From: Plumapathes pennacea
Taxonomy: Eukaryota > Cnidaria > Anthozoa > Antipatharia > Myriopathidae
NCBI GenBank assembly: GCA_964036295.1
Contig: OZ038464.1
Coordinates: forward strand, 21,650,008 to 21,714,007
Length of the DNA stretch: 64,000 nucleotides
Reading direction: 5' to 3'
Shown here: piece after piece, positions 18,078-32,200 of the stretch
How positions within the stretch are numbered: position 1 is the stretch's first letter
How the letters are laid out: each line of letters begins with the position of its first letter
The notes under the pieces: generated by a model
What the model was told of the DNA's origin: nothing
What the model saw: only the letters and a program-made list of their open reading frames with translations
The model's database searches: none
Made by a program: the position numbers and the translations under genes

Positions 18078-21000
18078 CTATCTTGCTTGGCTTTCCAAGG
18101 CTTTTCTGTGAGCAGTAACGCAGGTTGTAGTGCAATACTTGTATGAAAGACGCTCAAAGGGCACGAGTCCAGCCAAACTATTGGAACACCACTCGCACAA
18201 ACTGAGAAGAAATGTAACGAGTGAAAAAATGTTTGATGTGTCGCGCACCCACTGACCTGGGGCCAATTCAATAAACATTTACACGTGTATTTTACAAGGT
18301 TGGACCATTATTCAAACGCCACTGAACGGACTCCAATCGGACAAAAGTTCGCAAAACAATATAGATACAGGTCTCAACTGTATAACTGGAACTGATTTGG
18401 TCTTTGTGTGGGAAAATTGGCCCAACTTGTAAAATACACTTGTAAGTGTTTTATTGAATTGGCCCCTGTACGAACTTGGGTTTGACCAAAACATATCCCA
18501 CTCGGTGCTCTTTCAGATTTATATCTCTTGAAGTAACTATTTAATACCGGACTTGGCCTGAGGAGGCAAGTATACATCAAATAAAATAGAAAGATACTCT
18601 TACCTTCCTTCTACTGAGGTGACGCCTGATTTTTGTTGAGCGAATCTCTTCTCTGCAGCTAGTGCTCTCTGATGTAAGAAGATACCGCGAGACGTGTAAA
18701 GAATAAACCGAGACGAGCAGGACATGTGTGCTGTGACGTGGTGTGCAAGAATATACCATGCGGCAAGATAAGCAACAAACGACAATAAAAAGCAACAGAT
18801 AAATTTAGCTGTTCCTCAATTGCCCACCCTACAGAAAACCGCAGAAATCTTATACTAAATAAAGGAAGGAATGAATTGGAAACAAAGTTCAAGTCTCCCT
18901 TCTACTATTAGCCATCTCGGAGTTATGCAAAATTAATCAAATTACCAAAATAACCCTGTTACAAGAACAAGTACATCCAAATTAGTAAGTGGTCCAGGTT
19001 TCGGCAAGATTGGCTTATCAGAAATGACCTTTTAAAAATCAGAAAGACAGAAAAATAAGATACTTAAGTATGCATGGAATGGGGACGGTCCATGAATCCA
19101 CCCAAGTTCTACCTTTTCTCTGGCACTTAGTGACTGCAACCTGTTCTTTTCCTGTAACTCCTCTTCCTTCTTTTTCTCTTCTGCCTTCTGTACCTAAGAA
19201 AGCAAAATGAGCGTTTACAAACTGCTCCTACTCCTTTGTGTTAATATCATACAGTCAACCGGAGACCTGTTAAATTACAGAAAGTCCCCAAGACGGACAT
19301 GAGCTTTGACTGGCTGCTGAAAACATCTCGTGCAATCAAACTCTACTCTTGATAGAGTCTGCACCCAATTCATATCGACGCGCACCTTGAGCCTGTCTTT
19401 TCTCGCCTTTCTTTGAGCTTTCTTCATCTCAGCATTTTTGCGGTCCTTTTCCTCTTCCATTTCAGACGTCAAAGGACTGGGAATCTGTGTCGTACAAGAA
19501 ACGAAACCACAACGATAAACGCCACAAGAAAGACAGTACAAACCCAAAGGGTACTTTGAGTCCGTCACTATTATGTTTATCTACTCACACTGAAACAAAG
19601 CAACAAAAAACTACGCTCCACAAGATGGTGAACACTGCCATTATTAGAACTTAGTACTCTTACATCGCTATGCACAAGACTGTGATCAGAAAGACAACAA
19701 CAAACGATTTTGCGTAAAGTTCCCATAAAGCAATGAAAATGAAGGGATTGCTCAAACAATGGCTGGACAAGGAATGAAAGGGGCATTGAAACAATTCATT
19801 TTTGGTAGGTGTCAGTCCCTCTTGACATATACTTTAAATGTATATCACAACCAACCTACTATACTTTAAATGTATTAGCAAAACCTTTAAAACTCATTCG
19901 TCCTTTTATTTCGTCCCTACGATACATAGTGGCCTGTGGTTAGTTTAATTTGTCAACTGAACCCAACTGTCTGAATTCACTCACCTGAGCTTTAGCGTAG
20001 TCATAGCGATCTGGATGTGCTGCCATAAATCGACGGAACGTATTCCTAGATTCTTTGTTGCCGGCAACGTTGTAAGGGGTCCGGCCTTTGTTGTCCCTGC
20101 AAGGGAAAAAAAAAACGCGAGTAAGTGTCTGTGACTGTGTACGCTCAAGTTTATGTGCAAGCACATTATTGATTCATAGCAAACAGTAACGAAACTCTGG
20201 AACAATTTCAATCTTGGCGGGAGATAATTGTATCGCCCCACGTCAATCTGAAATACGCGTCTTTAAAAATTCATATCCTCTCGCAGTCTCCCGATTAAAA
20301 TTACAGCACGAATCGGAGTTACTCAGTCACATTCTACAACTCGCCGCATGGATAGAGAGGGTCTACCTAAAATCCTTTTAACAAGAATAGCCTCTTCCAG
20401 GCCTTCAGATATTGTAGCAAGGTGCGGATAAAAGGCACATAGGACTACGTCCTGTGGACAACAATACTTACTTACCGCACACTGGGGTCTGCTCCATGTT
20501 CGAGCAAGAGAGTGATGACGTCACTGTGTGCGTAGCGTGAAGCTCCGTGAAGTAGCGTATCACCAGCGTCACCATAGCAACCACTCATAACCTCCATAAC
20601 GTTAACTTCATGCCTGTCACTCTGGCTTGTGGATACTCCGCTATTTCCTTCGACTATTTCCTGAGAAACTTTTGAATCGCCAACAGTGTCTTTGTCGTCA
20701 TTCAATTTGCAAACTTTGTCACTAATTTCAGATTTCAGTTCTTGATTCAACGATTTTAGTTCGGGTATTTCAGTTGTGACAAATTCGGTATTCGTTTCCA
20801 AGAAGATGGCTCCTTTTCCAGTAATTTCACTTTTGTTTGAATTATTAGTTCTAAGAAATGAAGAAATCACGTCTATGTTTCCGGAAACACATGCGCAGTA
20901 GAGTCTGTTCCAGAGATGAAGTTGCGGCGAAGCTGAAATTGAACAAACAAACAGACAAACAAACAAAACAATCAGCAGATACGTAGAGACGTCGGCATAG

Positions 21001-24000
21001 AAAGCGGGACGGAAGAAGCAAGATGACTAGAACGCTTCTTATCTCCATGCAAACAACAGTTTGACCCATTAACTACTTAAACTCAACTTTAAAAAAAATT
21101 TGTCTTTGCAGAAAGTATGCCATTTCAAACTTTATAGAATAGGAAAAAAAGATGATTACTGACCTGCCAGTTCAGTTTTGTGACCTTTCTTAGTTTTCGT
21201 CTTCTTTTTCTTCGTTTGTACCGCGGTAGCGTTCTTCGGCTTACTAGAATCTTCCAGATCCTCTACCACAGTGCCACATTTTACGACGGGCTTTGTGTGT
21301 ACTTCAGGTGTTACGTTCCTTTCTGTTCCCAGCTCAATCTCTTTTTTCTGTAGCTCATCTTTCTCCGGTGTGGGTTTCTCTTTCGACGCTAGATCGTCTT
21401 CTATGATTTTGGGTTTAACTCCTTGAAATTTTTCCATTACATTATGTAGAACGTCTGCCTCTACCCCTGAAAATGTATGGGTTTCGAATACTAAAGTGGC
21501 GTACCATCTTGTACACGCTTAGAAAACGGCGGAAAACACAATGTACAACAGCACAAAACTAATAGTATGACTCCACCAGAAAAATGCGACACATCACGGA
21601 CATTCAGTCAGCACCGTGTCTAATGCACAACAACACAACGCAACTTTGCAAAATTTATGAAAGACTACGCCGATACTTAAACAAAACACCACAAACCCTA
21701 TGAACTATAAGTGGGAAACTTACCAAGAACCTCGACACTACATAGTTGGGCATGGACACGTTTTACTTCATTGAACGTGGGTCGTCTGGTAGAGAAGGGA
21801 ATTTTTCTTAATCGAGTATCTCCTGCAAATAGAAGATTCAATGAAAACTTGATGAAATCGGAATGAGTTTGTGACAAACAAGAAAGTAATGAGAGTTCAC
21901 ATGATTATAGTAAGCAATACAATAGTATTCTCTGTTTCATATAAAGAAACGAAACAAAAAAACTTGCAAAGCGTAGAAAAGTAAGGTGTTGAATTTAATG
22001 GTGGTTCACTCGCCTTTACTAATCGGCGGTTTCTTTCCACCAAAAATCATGTTCTTGTTATATTCTGGTATGCGCACAAAGATCCTGTGACAACGTTCGA
22101 TGTGCCCAGACCACGACTCCAGCAGCCCTTGCACACCCTGTAAACATAACAACTCTCGCTTTACATCTCACCGGACTATAGCTGCGTACCTGTTCAACTG
22201 CACTAAATTAAATTTGACGAAGATATTAAAAACTGATGAAACGGATTACCACCGACCTGAACAAGGGCGGCTTCGTTGTGTCTCCTGAGGGCAGCACCTG
22301 CAGACCTAGTTCGTTCGAGGACAAATGAAGTTCGTTAATCTTAGGACTGTGACAATAAGAGCATGTGACAGTAAAACAAGAGACTTTTCTCTAGAGTCAG
22401 GCTTGGTGTACCTCAACTGTCAAGAGTTTTCAGTCGTATACTAAATCACCTGTGAAATCATATCTCTATTTTCACTGATTACGTCATTACTTAGATGGTC
22501 AATAACCTCTGGTACCCAGGGTCCCGCTCGTGCGGCTGTGTGACCAAAATACGGAAGCGCCTGTTACACTGCAATTTCTTGGCAATTTATCTCGAACACC
22601 ATTACACAAAAAGTTACTGAAGAATTGCACAGTGGTGACTCAGCAGCTTGCCTCGCAATTTTTGTTGTTGTGCGCAACGTTGCACTCATTGAGAAGTTCT
22701 ACTTTTCACAACGATTGCAGCTGCAACTTTCGATCGCCGTCGTCACACTTCTCCAGGAACTTGTCTCGCAATTTTTCCTGAGGGCGATCATGAATTCAAC
22801 GCCAACGGCCCCAGCGTGCGTGTCACGAGTCTCAGTACAAACTTCCTCAGTCGGCACATTGTAAATCGTTTCTAATATCGCAACTCGACAACTGCAACGC
22901 TACATTTTCACCATTGAGAGACACAAACTTACTAGGAAAATGCACAGTGCAACAGTGTCTTAATTCCTACTATATTCTTCATTCATTCCCGGTTCAACTC
23001 AGTCCCTTTGTCATGATTATAAAGTAGAATTACACGTACTTGGGTGCCTTGCCTCCTTGCTGTCCGTCTCTCACACTTTGAGCAGTGCCTCTCTTTGCTC
23101 GGACTGTGTAGCGGTGAAATGTCTTGTGTGCCACAACGTCACTGCCATCAAACACCGCCGCAGCAAAATGTCCGCCAGAGGTCAGCAGAACGAGCCAACA
23201 TTTCTCATTTGAAATCTGGCTCACTAGCGAAATCAACTGGTCAGTTGTTTCAGGGGCAACCTGAAATCAGTTTAAGGCAAATAAAATAGTTGTGGCTTTC
23301 CAATACACTTCACCTCTCGTATTGAATAAAATTTATACTGGATAGTTTGAATTGACTCCTAAAAAGGGATCAAAGTGCTTGTCCAATATACCAAGTACTA
23401 AGATTTTGACTCTTCACAGTCTATTAAAGCTCTTGCTTTGCTTGGAATTGTAATTTAAAACAACTCAGGGTTGTCTTTACATGAATGCGTTTTCACCTCC
23501 TGTTTTTGCTGTTTGCACGAAAATAGAAACCAGAGCGCTGGTATATACTAGCCACTTTCGATTATGCTTCAAATCAATGCATGTTTATCATTGAGTTCTA
23601 TCATTTCTCTGTAGACAGGGGATGAAACGCATCAAAATCAGACCAAAAATGCAGTCCCTGAGACCACAGACTATGATTGCAACACACCTTTGCTGAATAC
23701 AGGGTGCTCCTAAACAAGGATAGGACCAGTCCTTCGCTGTTAACAAAAAATACTTTGGGAAGTAATCGGCTTTTAGAGATAACGGATTTTTCTGGACATT
23801 CCTCCACCATACAGCTGCTGATAGGCAAGTCAGCCTCAGAACTTTCCATGGACAAGTCATCATCGCTATTGGTGTCAGAACCAGAAATGCTGGACACATC
23901 ACCTATTTTCCAAACAACAGCAACAAATAAATCACCAAATTTCAAAGATGAATGAAATAATAATAATTGTTCCACCATCAAATTTCTTTTAGTGAAACCT

Positions 24001-25905
24001 TTCAAAATCAACCACCTCTCATAACAACTGTGACCATTTTTGTGAGTGAATGCCCTGTCACATGTTACATTACATATTATATTAGTGTTTTGTCCAGTCC
24101 GGTCCGGTGTCTCAGCTTATTTGGTCCCCACAGGTTCGGTCCCCCCAAACCAATTCCACTAGCAGATTTTGTCCGGAGAATCAAATTCTGCTAGCGGACA
24201 ATGATCCCCCAGGGGTCCAAATCCACTAGCGGATATGGCCCCCCTCTGCAGAATTGGTCCCCCCCCCCCCCACCCCCACATTATTCAAACCGGAATCCAC
24301 TGTGATACCAGTTTCTGCAAGGAAGTTAATATTCCTTGTTCAGAAATTGATCTTTTGGGGGGCATAGGGTGGTCGCTTATACCAGAGGTAAAAACAAACT
24401 CATACTGTGATCCTCAAAAGCTGCATTATTTGTCACTAGTTGTGGCTCAAAGCTGGATCTCACTTACATAGGCCTCCCATGGTGAGAGATTCCCATAAAA
24501 TCCCGTAAGCAACCACTTAAAGTCAAAAGAATGGTGGTCATTTAAGGGAGGTTCTACTGTACCGACTCAGCATCTATCATATACCTGATACTGTCTCCTC
24601 AAAAGTCTCTTCAGTAACAACAGGTTTCCCCATTAATGATTGTCTGAGATTAAATCGATGCCAGTCAAACTTGAAGTGTTCTCTCTGCAAAAGGCCATAA
24701 AATAGCAATTTTAGATACTCTGATACATAATTATGTAATTATTGATAAATAATTTATTATATTTTTTTATTATTATAATAACTGTAAGATAAATCATTTA
24801 TATTTTATGAAATATGGATATAATGCATAATTATTAAACTATAAGATGTACCAGGCACCAATCTTTTCCATGTTTCCATGGCAACAGAACAATTTTGCAA
24901 CAAATAAAAAATCCATAACTTATGAATAATAATTACTGAATATAATAAATTGATGAATATTTGCAAACTGAGTAAACCTTGTTAGAAGTTTCAGGTATCA
25001 ACAATATAGACAAACTCCAGTGTACCACCTTGTAAGTAAACTATATCTTCTTTAGCTTCTATAGGAATTTTCATTAGGCTACAATATAAATTCAAACTAA
25101 TTCTGATATTTTGGTGATTTGCTACATAAGGGGTCTTGGATCTGCTTTAATTTGCAAATTATCCAAATGGCATTAGAACTTTTTTTCTGTCAATACGTTG
25201 TAATACTTTTTAAAAGTAGAAAAAAAGAACTGTTTTCTTGTCTTTTCGTACCTGACCCTCAACTGAATCAAACTCTACTTGGCACACCGAGCAGGATATT
25301 CCAGACTTTCCCGTAATTGTTGTCACAACTGTGTCTGCAGAAATATAAATATAATGATGTGATTATTTTATGTATTTATTGGGATGTATCAAGTTAAAGT
25401 TCATTGTAGTCAACTTAAACTGCATTCAGCATTCATCCACCCTCATCCCACCCCCTCCCCCCCCCCCCCCCCCCCAAAAAAAAAAAAAAAAAAAAGAAAC
25501 ATCTTTGATAGTCAAATGGCAGGCAGGAACTAATTGCCTCAAATGCCCAGTGGAATAAAGGGGTGGCCAGAATGACTAAATAAGAAAAAGAAGACCAAAA
25601 AACAATCATTAACTGACTAATAGTACAGGTGCAGTACAAATAGTCACGGGCTGGGGGGGGGGGGAAGGTAGATTAAAATAGGGTACACCTGATGTCCACA
25701 TATATAGTGCTGATGATAACCTTAACCTTATAACAGTGATTAGTGACTATCAGATTTCACCTTTCTCTCTTGATACTGTAGTTGTCTTTTTCGTTGATTC
25801 CTCTTCATCGATATTCTTGCCGACAACTCGCAGGCTTTTCAACAAGCGTTTACTTTCCTTCGTAAACAGAGGAATGTGGCCAGTAACTACGTCCTGCGTG
25901 GCCAT
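18078..25905 (-). CDS. ANKZF1: ANKZF1/Vms1 peptidyl-tRNA hydrolase of ribosome quality control (15 exons, 758 aa)
   Basis: Minus-strand exons in order: 25905-25761, 25334-25252, 24684-24585, 23902-23688, 23260-23040, 22305-22257, 22137-22014, 21822-21724, 21466-21164, 20932-20476, 20096-19985, 19484-19386, 19193-19113, 18668-18604, 18201-18078. All phases fit. Domains: a C2H2 zinc finger (C63, C66, H79, H85); the VLRF1 domain, with SGGHFAAAVF and HKTFHRYTVRAKRGTAQ, whose Q242 corresponds to the catalytic Gln of Vms1/ANKZF1; a helical and Lys-rich region; ankyrin repeats (GDTLLHGASRYAHSD, then DNKGRTPYNVA); a coiled Lys/Glu stretch; a VIM motif for p97/VCP (R694-x5-A700-A701-x2-R704); and a C-terminal treble-clef finger (C720, C723, C741, C745). 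Known role: releases nascent chains from stalled 60S ribosomes. The exon 7 donor is GC instead of GT. Confidence 0.96.
18257..18467. mobile_element. Inverted-repeat element (MITE) in the last ANKZF1 intron
   Basis: The ends ggggccaattcaataaac and gttttattgaattggcccc are inverted repeats, and an inner ttttacaaggttgg / ccaacttgtaaaa pair extends them. The element is about 210 bp and non-coding. Related half-elements lie at 45750-45860, downstream of the second minus-strand MRH gene. Confidence 0.85.
22551..22965. mobile_element. GTTACACTGCAA-type inverted-repeat element in ANKZF1 intron 5
   Basis: The left end (ctgttacactgcaatttc) is echoed inverted at the right (tgcacagtgcaacagtg), with shared inner words such as cgttgcag and aaaatgtagcgttgc. 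It is related to the element in PMS1 intron 6. No coding potential. Confidence 0.6.
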
Positions 25906-26286
25906 TATCCTTAAACAGACTATTGACTCCCTGTACAGTCAGACTAAAACGACGAAGAACCACAAGAGCCAACACTTTTACCGCTGAAGTTGCACCACAC
26001 AGACTCACATTACGTCATGTACAAATTTATCGTGTGGTGTAACTCATTACCCGGCCCCTAAGCAACTTCTCAAGGATTTGCATGCTGAGATCGGTTGTTT
26101 GGGTAAGCGAGTAACACGAACACGAACATTACAACGGGATGGCATCTATATATTTGCTTCCAGAAACTCGAGTAGTAGAACAAAATAGAATACTCACGAA
26201 GAAATCTCGTCGGAAGAGGTCGAATCAAATCGATAATGACTCGGCCATTACTTTTCCCAGGTCCCCCAGGCCTCACTGGCGAAGCC
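25906..26286. promoter_or_regulatory. Shared divergent promoter of ANKZF1 and GLB1
   Basis: The start codons of ANKZF1 (-, 25905) and GLB1 (+, 26287) point away from each other with 381 bases between them. No TATA box stands out. The arrangement implies a short bidirectional promoter. Confidence 0.65.
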
Positions 26287-29200
26287 ATGGCTGTTTCCGC
26301 GCAAGTGTTGTGTGCGGCCTTCCTCGTTGTCGTGAAGATCAGCTTGTCTCATTCAAAGTCCTTTACAATTGATTACGACAACGACGTTTTCCTGAAGGAT
26401 GGGCGCCCATTTCGCTACATATCGGGGAGTTTCCATTACTTCCGTGCATCTCGATTTTACTGGAAAGATAGGCTGCAGAAAATGAGAAGTGCTGGACTGA
26501 ACACCGTGCAAACGTGAGTGGTCTTAATATCGGCACGCATAAAGGGTTTTCACGTTACGTCAAGTCTGCCTTGTTGGAGGTCGATAGAAAAGCATTCCTC
26601 ACTAATAGTACCTTCAACATAGCTGCTGTATCTTTGTACTTCAAATCTCCAAGCAATAATCGAAAGCCCTCTATATATTGCTCGGACACACAGTCCTCCT
26701 TTTCCCTCCTGCGCTTTGGGGGGCCTGCTCAACCGTCACATGGTCCCCCGGACCCCGCCCACACCACCCTATACTGTACTTCACTGCAGTCACGCACTTG
26801 CCACAGTCATTCAAAACTTCAAAACAGTTCGTTGTCAATCCACTCAATTGATAGCTTTTTCATTTATTTCTTAATTCATTCATTCACACATTTTTTTTAC
26901 CCACTCCTCTTCATTTTACAATCTCCTTTCTTTTCAAAATGGTGCACTTACATTTAATACTGGTAATTAGCACTTCCTTTCACACCTGTCACCAGGTAAG
27001 AAGGTGCCACTTTCTCTAACAAAAAAAATACATTAATAATAGAACACTTGCAAAGAGTTAGATTTGTAATGGTCAAGTATTGAGTTACATTTGGTTAGAG
27101 ACAATTACATATCTCTCTACTTCAACTCTAACTGACATGGTTGAATAATGGCTTGGTAAAAAAGGAATTCTTGGGTCAAACTGCTTGGGTGTCACAGCTG
27201 TATTCAGTGGACCGGGAAAAATAAAGTTATCTTTAGAAACTACGGGATGAAAACACCAAAGTCACATGGGAAAGTGCTTCTTGTGACAACACTCATATTT
27301 TGGTCAATGGTTGGTGCATTAGATGGCACCACTCGTAAACAACAGAAGAGGTACAACAAACGAAGCCCACAGAGATTGCGTTCATTTAAAATAGACTATG
27401 ACATGGATGTGTTTCTGAAAGATGGTAAACCATTTCGCTACATTGCTGGAAGCTTCCATTACTTCCGTATTCCACAACACTTATGGCTTGATCGGTTGAA
27501 GAAGATGCGCTATGCGGGACTAAATACTGTTGACACGTATGTAATATTTTGCACTGTGGCCTCTAAACTGATGTATTTAAAAATATATGTATATGAACTA
27601 AACTAAACCATACTTGATGGTATTCTTTGCAGAGGGTTGACAAAGTTTTGAACTGAAATGGTAAAACCTTTGGAGTGCCCTTCTTTAAAATTAATAAAAA
27701 TAAAGTGTGCCTCCAATTGCACCCTGACAGGAAGCGGCTTTACCGCAGACCAAATTATACTGATTTGAAGTCTGAATAAAATTGTATTCTGTTAGGTATG
27801 TGGCATGGAATGTGCATGAACAGATTGAAGGACAATATAACTTTGATGGTGATAATGACCTAGTTGACTTTATCCAAGCTGCCCAGTCGGTTGGCCTTCT
27901 GGTTATTGTACGACCTGGTGAGTGAGAGTGCAGAATACCGTGAAGAATAATTAAAATAATATTATATATATTATGTTTTGTTAGAAGCTGAATAAATGGA
28001 AATTCCATATTTTATTCTCTCCCTGGCCTCTTTCATTCTTCATGTTCTCCTTCCTTTTCTTGCTGCAACACAGGACCATACATCTGTGCTGAGTGGGAAT
28101 TGGTGAGTGTCATAAAAATTATGATATCAAACAAAGTGTGGTACAGTAGCTAGAGCATCAGCTTTGATCTACAATCTTTATGGTGAAGATTGAGGAAAGA
28201 TGAAATCTAAAACAAGAGCCTGGGAAGTCTGTCCAATAGAATTATTACATCGATAAGTACTGTACAGTATAGTTTATTGCAAATATATACTGAAGATTAT
28301 ATAATATATATATATATATACATATATGACATGATTATTATGGTAGATATTTGTCTAAAATCTTATCAAATCTCGTATGTTGCCCGCTATACCTTTGGGC
28401 AACCAAATAAATTTGGTTGGGCAGGTAAATTTGGGTTGGAAAACCAGGAATTATGAAACATCCAATATTGCTTGAAGTCAATCTACAGTCCAAAGGGCAA
28501 CCAACCTGAAACCTTAATGTCGAGCAATGTAGTCTCATTTTTCAGGGTGGACTTCCCGCATGGTTGCTCAAGAATTATTCATCAGTTAAGCTGCGATCCT
28601 TTCAAGACAAAAGTAGGCAAATGTTACTGCAATTTTTTTGTGTTGTCTATTAATAGTTATGTAGTGACTATGTCATAGTCATGTGTATCATGCAGAACTG
28701 ATTTTAAATGTAAATGTTCAGAAAGCACCCCATTTTCAGCATGCAAGTATAATACATCACTCTTGGTAGTACTCTCAATTTAGCACCTGTATTCTAACAT
28801 TACAACAGCGGTAGTCTTGTTTTATTTCCCACATGAAACAAAAGTTGGTTGTTTTTGCAGGGTCTGGAAAGTGCCTTACACTCTGGCCACTTTCTAACCT
28901 TATATCATTTAATTCCTAAAGGATATATCCAAGCCGTTGATCTTTGGATGGGAGTGTTGCTTCCTAAACTGAAGAGTCTACTCTACGCTAATGGAGGGCC
29001 TATTATCGCAGTGCAGGTTTGCAGATCTCTACTTGATAAAATCAGTCGGTATTAAAAAGACATCATCATCAGTGATCATGTGTTTTGTAAATTAGACTAG
29101 AGCTTGGTAAACAATATATAATTTGAAGTAATGATGTCAAAAGATGGTGAGGATGCACAATATGAATCAAAATAGGAATGTACTCATTCGAATTTGCTGA

Positions 29201-32200
29201 CGAAAGTGTAGCAAGTTCGCAAATTATCGGCATTGTTTGTTGTACAAATAATCCGATTTTCTTTCTTTTTTTTTTTTTTTTTTTTTTTGTCTTTGGTACG
29301 GATATTCACAGTACAGTTCTGTTTGAATTTATAGTGAATTTGCATCACTCTAGATATTTTTTCCGGGGTAAGCGCAGGCTAGACGTCAGGCATCACGTTA
29401 TAAATTAGACGTGTCGTATGACGCTCAAAACACAAAGGACACAGCCCGGCATAGTAGAATTTCTGACGAAAGCACCACCAGCAGTTGCGTTACTTCTGTG
29501 TGTATCTTTTGGATTATTTGTTGGTTTTTTAATTTAAAGTGTTTGTGTAATCCCCTCGTAGGTGGAGAATGAGTACGGCAGCTACATCACGTGTGATCAT
29601 CAGTACATGGAGCATCTACAGGCTGTGTTTGAACGTTTTCTTGGAAAAGATGTGATCCTGTTTACGACGGATGGATTTACAGAACACATGCTACAGTGTG
29701 GAACGCTTCCATCTCTCTTCACAACTGTTGATTTTGGTCCAGGTTGCTACAGCAGCTTTGTGCGATTTTTTTTTTTTTTTTTTTTCAAGTCGCATTTTTG
29801 AAGTAGTTGTACGATACGCTTACAATGCGTTTTAGGCCATGAATACCACTTCAACAAGCTACAGTTTGTCTTTTGTCTTTTTTCAAAACGAAGCTTAGTG
29901 CGAAACCTTTCTTTTAGAATGAGTTTGATTTGCGTAAATATGGACAAAGTTAGAGTAAAACAAAGATTTTGCACTTGGTCTCGTTTTGGAACAGAGGCAT
30001 CATGGCCTACTTGTTCCTCTTTCTGTTGGCAGGTGTTGATCCACAGCAGCCCTTCTCACTCTTGAGGAAGTTCCAGAAGAAGGGGCCGTTAGTAAACTCT
30101 GAGTTTTATCCTGGTTGGTTAGACCACTGGGGAGAACCGCACCAAACCAGGGCAGCTGCTGATGTGGCCATGTATCTGGACAAGATCCTGGCCATGAATG
30201 CTTCGGTCAATCTCTACATGTTTGAAGGGGGAACTAATTTTGGCTTTATGAATGGTGAGATTAAGTTAAAATTAAAGAGGCCCTCTTCAGCCTTTTTAAT
30301 GTTTTAGTTTACATCTAGAAAATCCAAGGCTGAATTTGGTTCCCAACACGAAAGAACGAAATTAATCAAAAGAAAAATAGATATATAGTAGCACTTTCGG
30401 ATAAAAAGAAACTAATCTTCTCCTCAAACGAGTCAGATGGAAATGGATTGCTGTTTGATGATTATCAGTAACGACAATAAAGAGATACACTGAAGTATTG
30501 CACATTACGTGTTGTCTCTGATTTGTTGTTCTTATATTTTTGTCAGGAGCCAATGGTGATTCAAACAGTAGTCATTTTCAGCCACAACCCACCAGCTATG
30601 ACTACGATGCCCCGCTGTCCGAGGCAGGCGACCCGACGCAGAAGTACTTCCTGCTGATGGATGTTATCGGCAAGTATTCGAAGGTTCCGGCAGGCCCTGT
30701 GCCGCCAGCCACGCCCAAGCGTGCGTATGGAAAAGTGAACCTAACGCAGGTAAACGTGTATTATGTTACTTGTTTGCTGATAACGCATCCATTGAATGAA
30801 TCAAATGAATCTTATTCTTCCTCTCGGACAATTGAAACGTCAGTAACCAAGTCAGTCTTTCTGCAGTCTACTCCCACCTGTAAGATCACACTAGATGAAC
30901 AACTGATACTTCTGGGTTTAGAACATTTGCATTATAGAATTGGTTTGTTTTCCATGATAAAAGTGGAATTATGACTCCAAAGGTTTTCTGATACGGTAAT
31001 AAAAATTCCATTTTAAAGTCATATAATGACCGGCTTTCTTCCTAAGAACCTTCTTACTAGAAAATGTGTGTTTATGTTTAATATAAATTGCTGTCTTTCT
31101 TTACTTACAGTTAACATCGCTGCGTGACGCGTTATCGCATCTGTGTCCAGCCGGCCCTATTCTGAACCAGAATACACTTTCCATGGAAGAGCTCAACCAT
31201 TATTACGGCTTTGTTCTGTATCGCACCCAGATTCCAGCGAAGTTTGCTATGAGCACAGCTGAGCTCAACATTACTGGAGTGCGAGACAGGGCTATTGTAT
31301 TTGTAGGAAATGTAAGTTTCAGTTTGCTGCACCCCCTCGACATTATGGATGGTATAAATCGTATATTTCAGTTTTCCCCGTCCAACAATAGTAGCCTGTA
31401 GTCTTTCAGCCTTCTATAACTCAAATGGTCATTTTAGTCTCAGTTTCGTGTCTCAACAGGAGCGTCAAGTAACCTTGAGTCGTGTAAAACAAACTAGCGC
31501 CCCTTTGAACATCGGATCCAACCTTACGCTGGACATCCTGGTCGAAAATATGGGACGTATAAACTACGGGGCTCATTTGCAAGACCCCAAAGGGATCCTT
31601 GGCAGTGTGATCCTTGGAAAAGTGGTCCTCGGAGGCTGGCATATGTTTCCCCTTATCCTTAGCAATGTTGTTGTAGGTTGTGACTGCCCCGATCGCTTCC
31701 CTGCCAAAAGTGAGTCCACACATCCGACATTTTACCAAGGTTATATTCCGCCCGCTCCCGATGGCTTTCCCAAAGATACATACTTACGTTTGAAGGGCTG
31801 GACAAAGGTATGTCGAACAGAGGGATGAAGTGAAACAATATCTAGTTGTGAACCAATGTAATTTATGGAGTGTTCTAAAGCCCTGGCTTGCAAAGGGACT
31901 CGCAGGTCGACCTACGTCAAGCCAAACTTTCGACTTGGGTTCAACTTGTGTATCGTATGGCCACGCTGGCACCCTCTTTTTCTTGGGTTGTTGATTTTAG
32001 TATGTTTCTTATGAAGTGAAAGCTCTAAACCGCCATTCACACGACACCTGAAACCATTTCAGGAACGGCAAAGGTGCACGCGTTCACACGAAATTTTATA
32101 AGCCGTTGCAGGAACGCCGCAAATATGATCTATCGGTTTGTGCGAAATGTTTGTTTCATACCGGAAGTCCACTATTGCGTTTACACGCAAAAGAAGGTAG

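Noticed and set aside
28861..29016. Upstream acceptor (tttttgcag) that would extend a GLB1 exon
   Set aside because: Its phase does not fit the previous exon. The acceptor before 28922 keeps frame and gives the same spacing as human GLB1.
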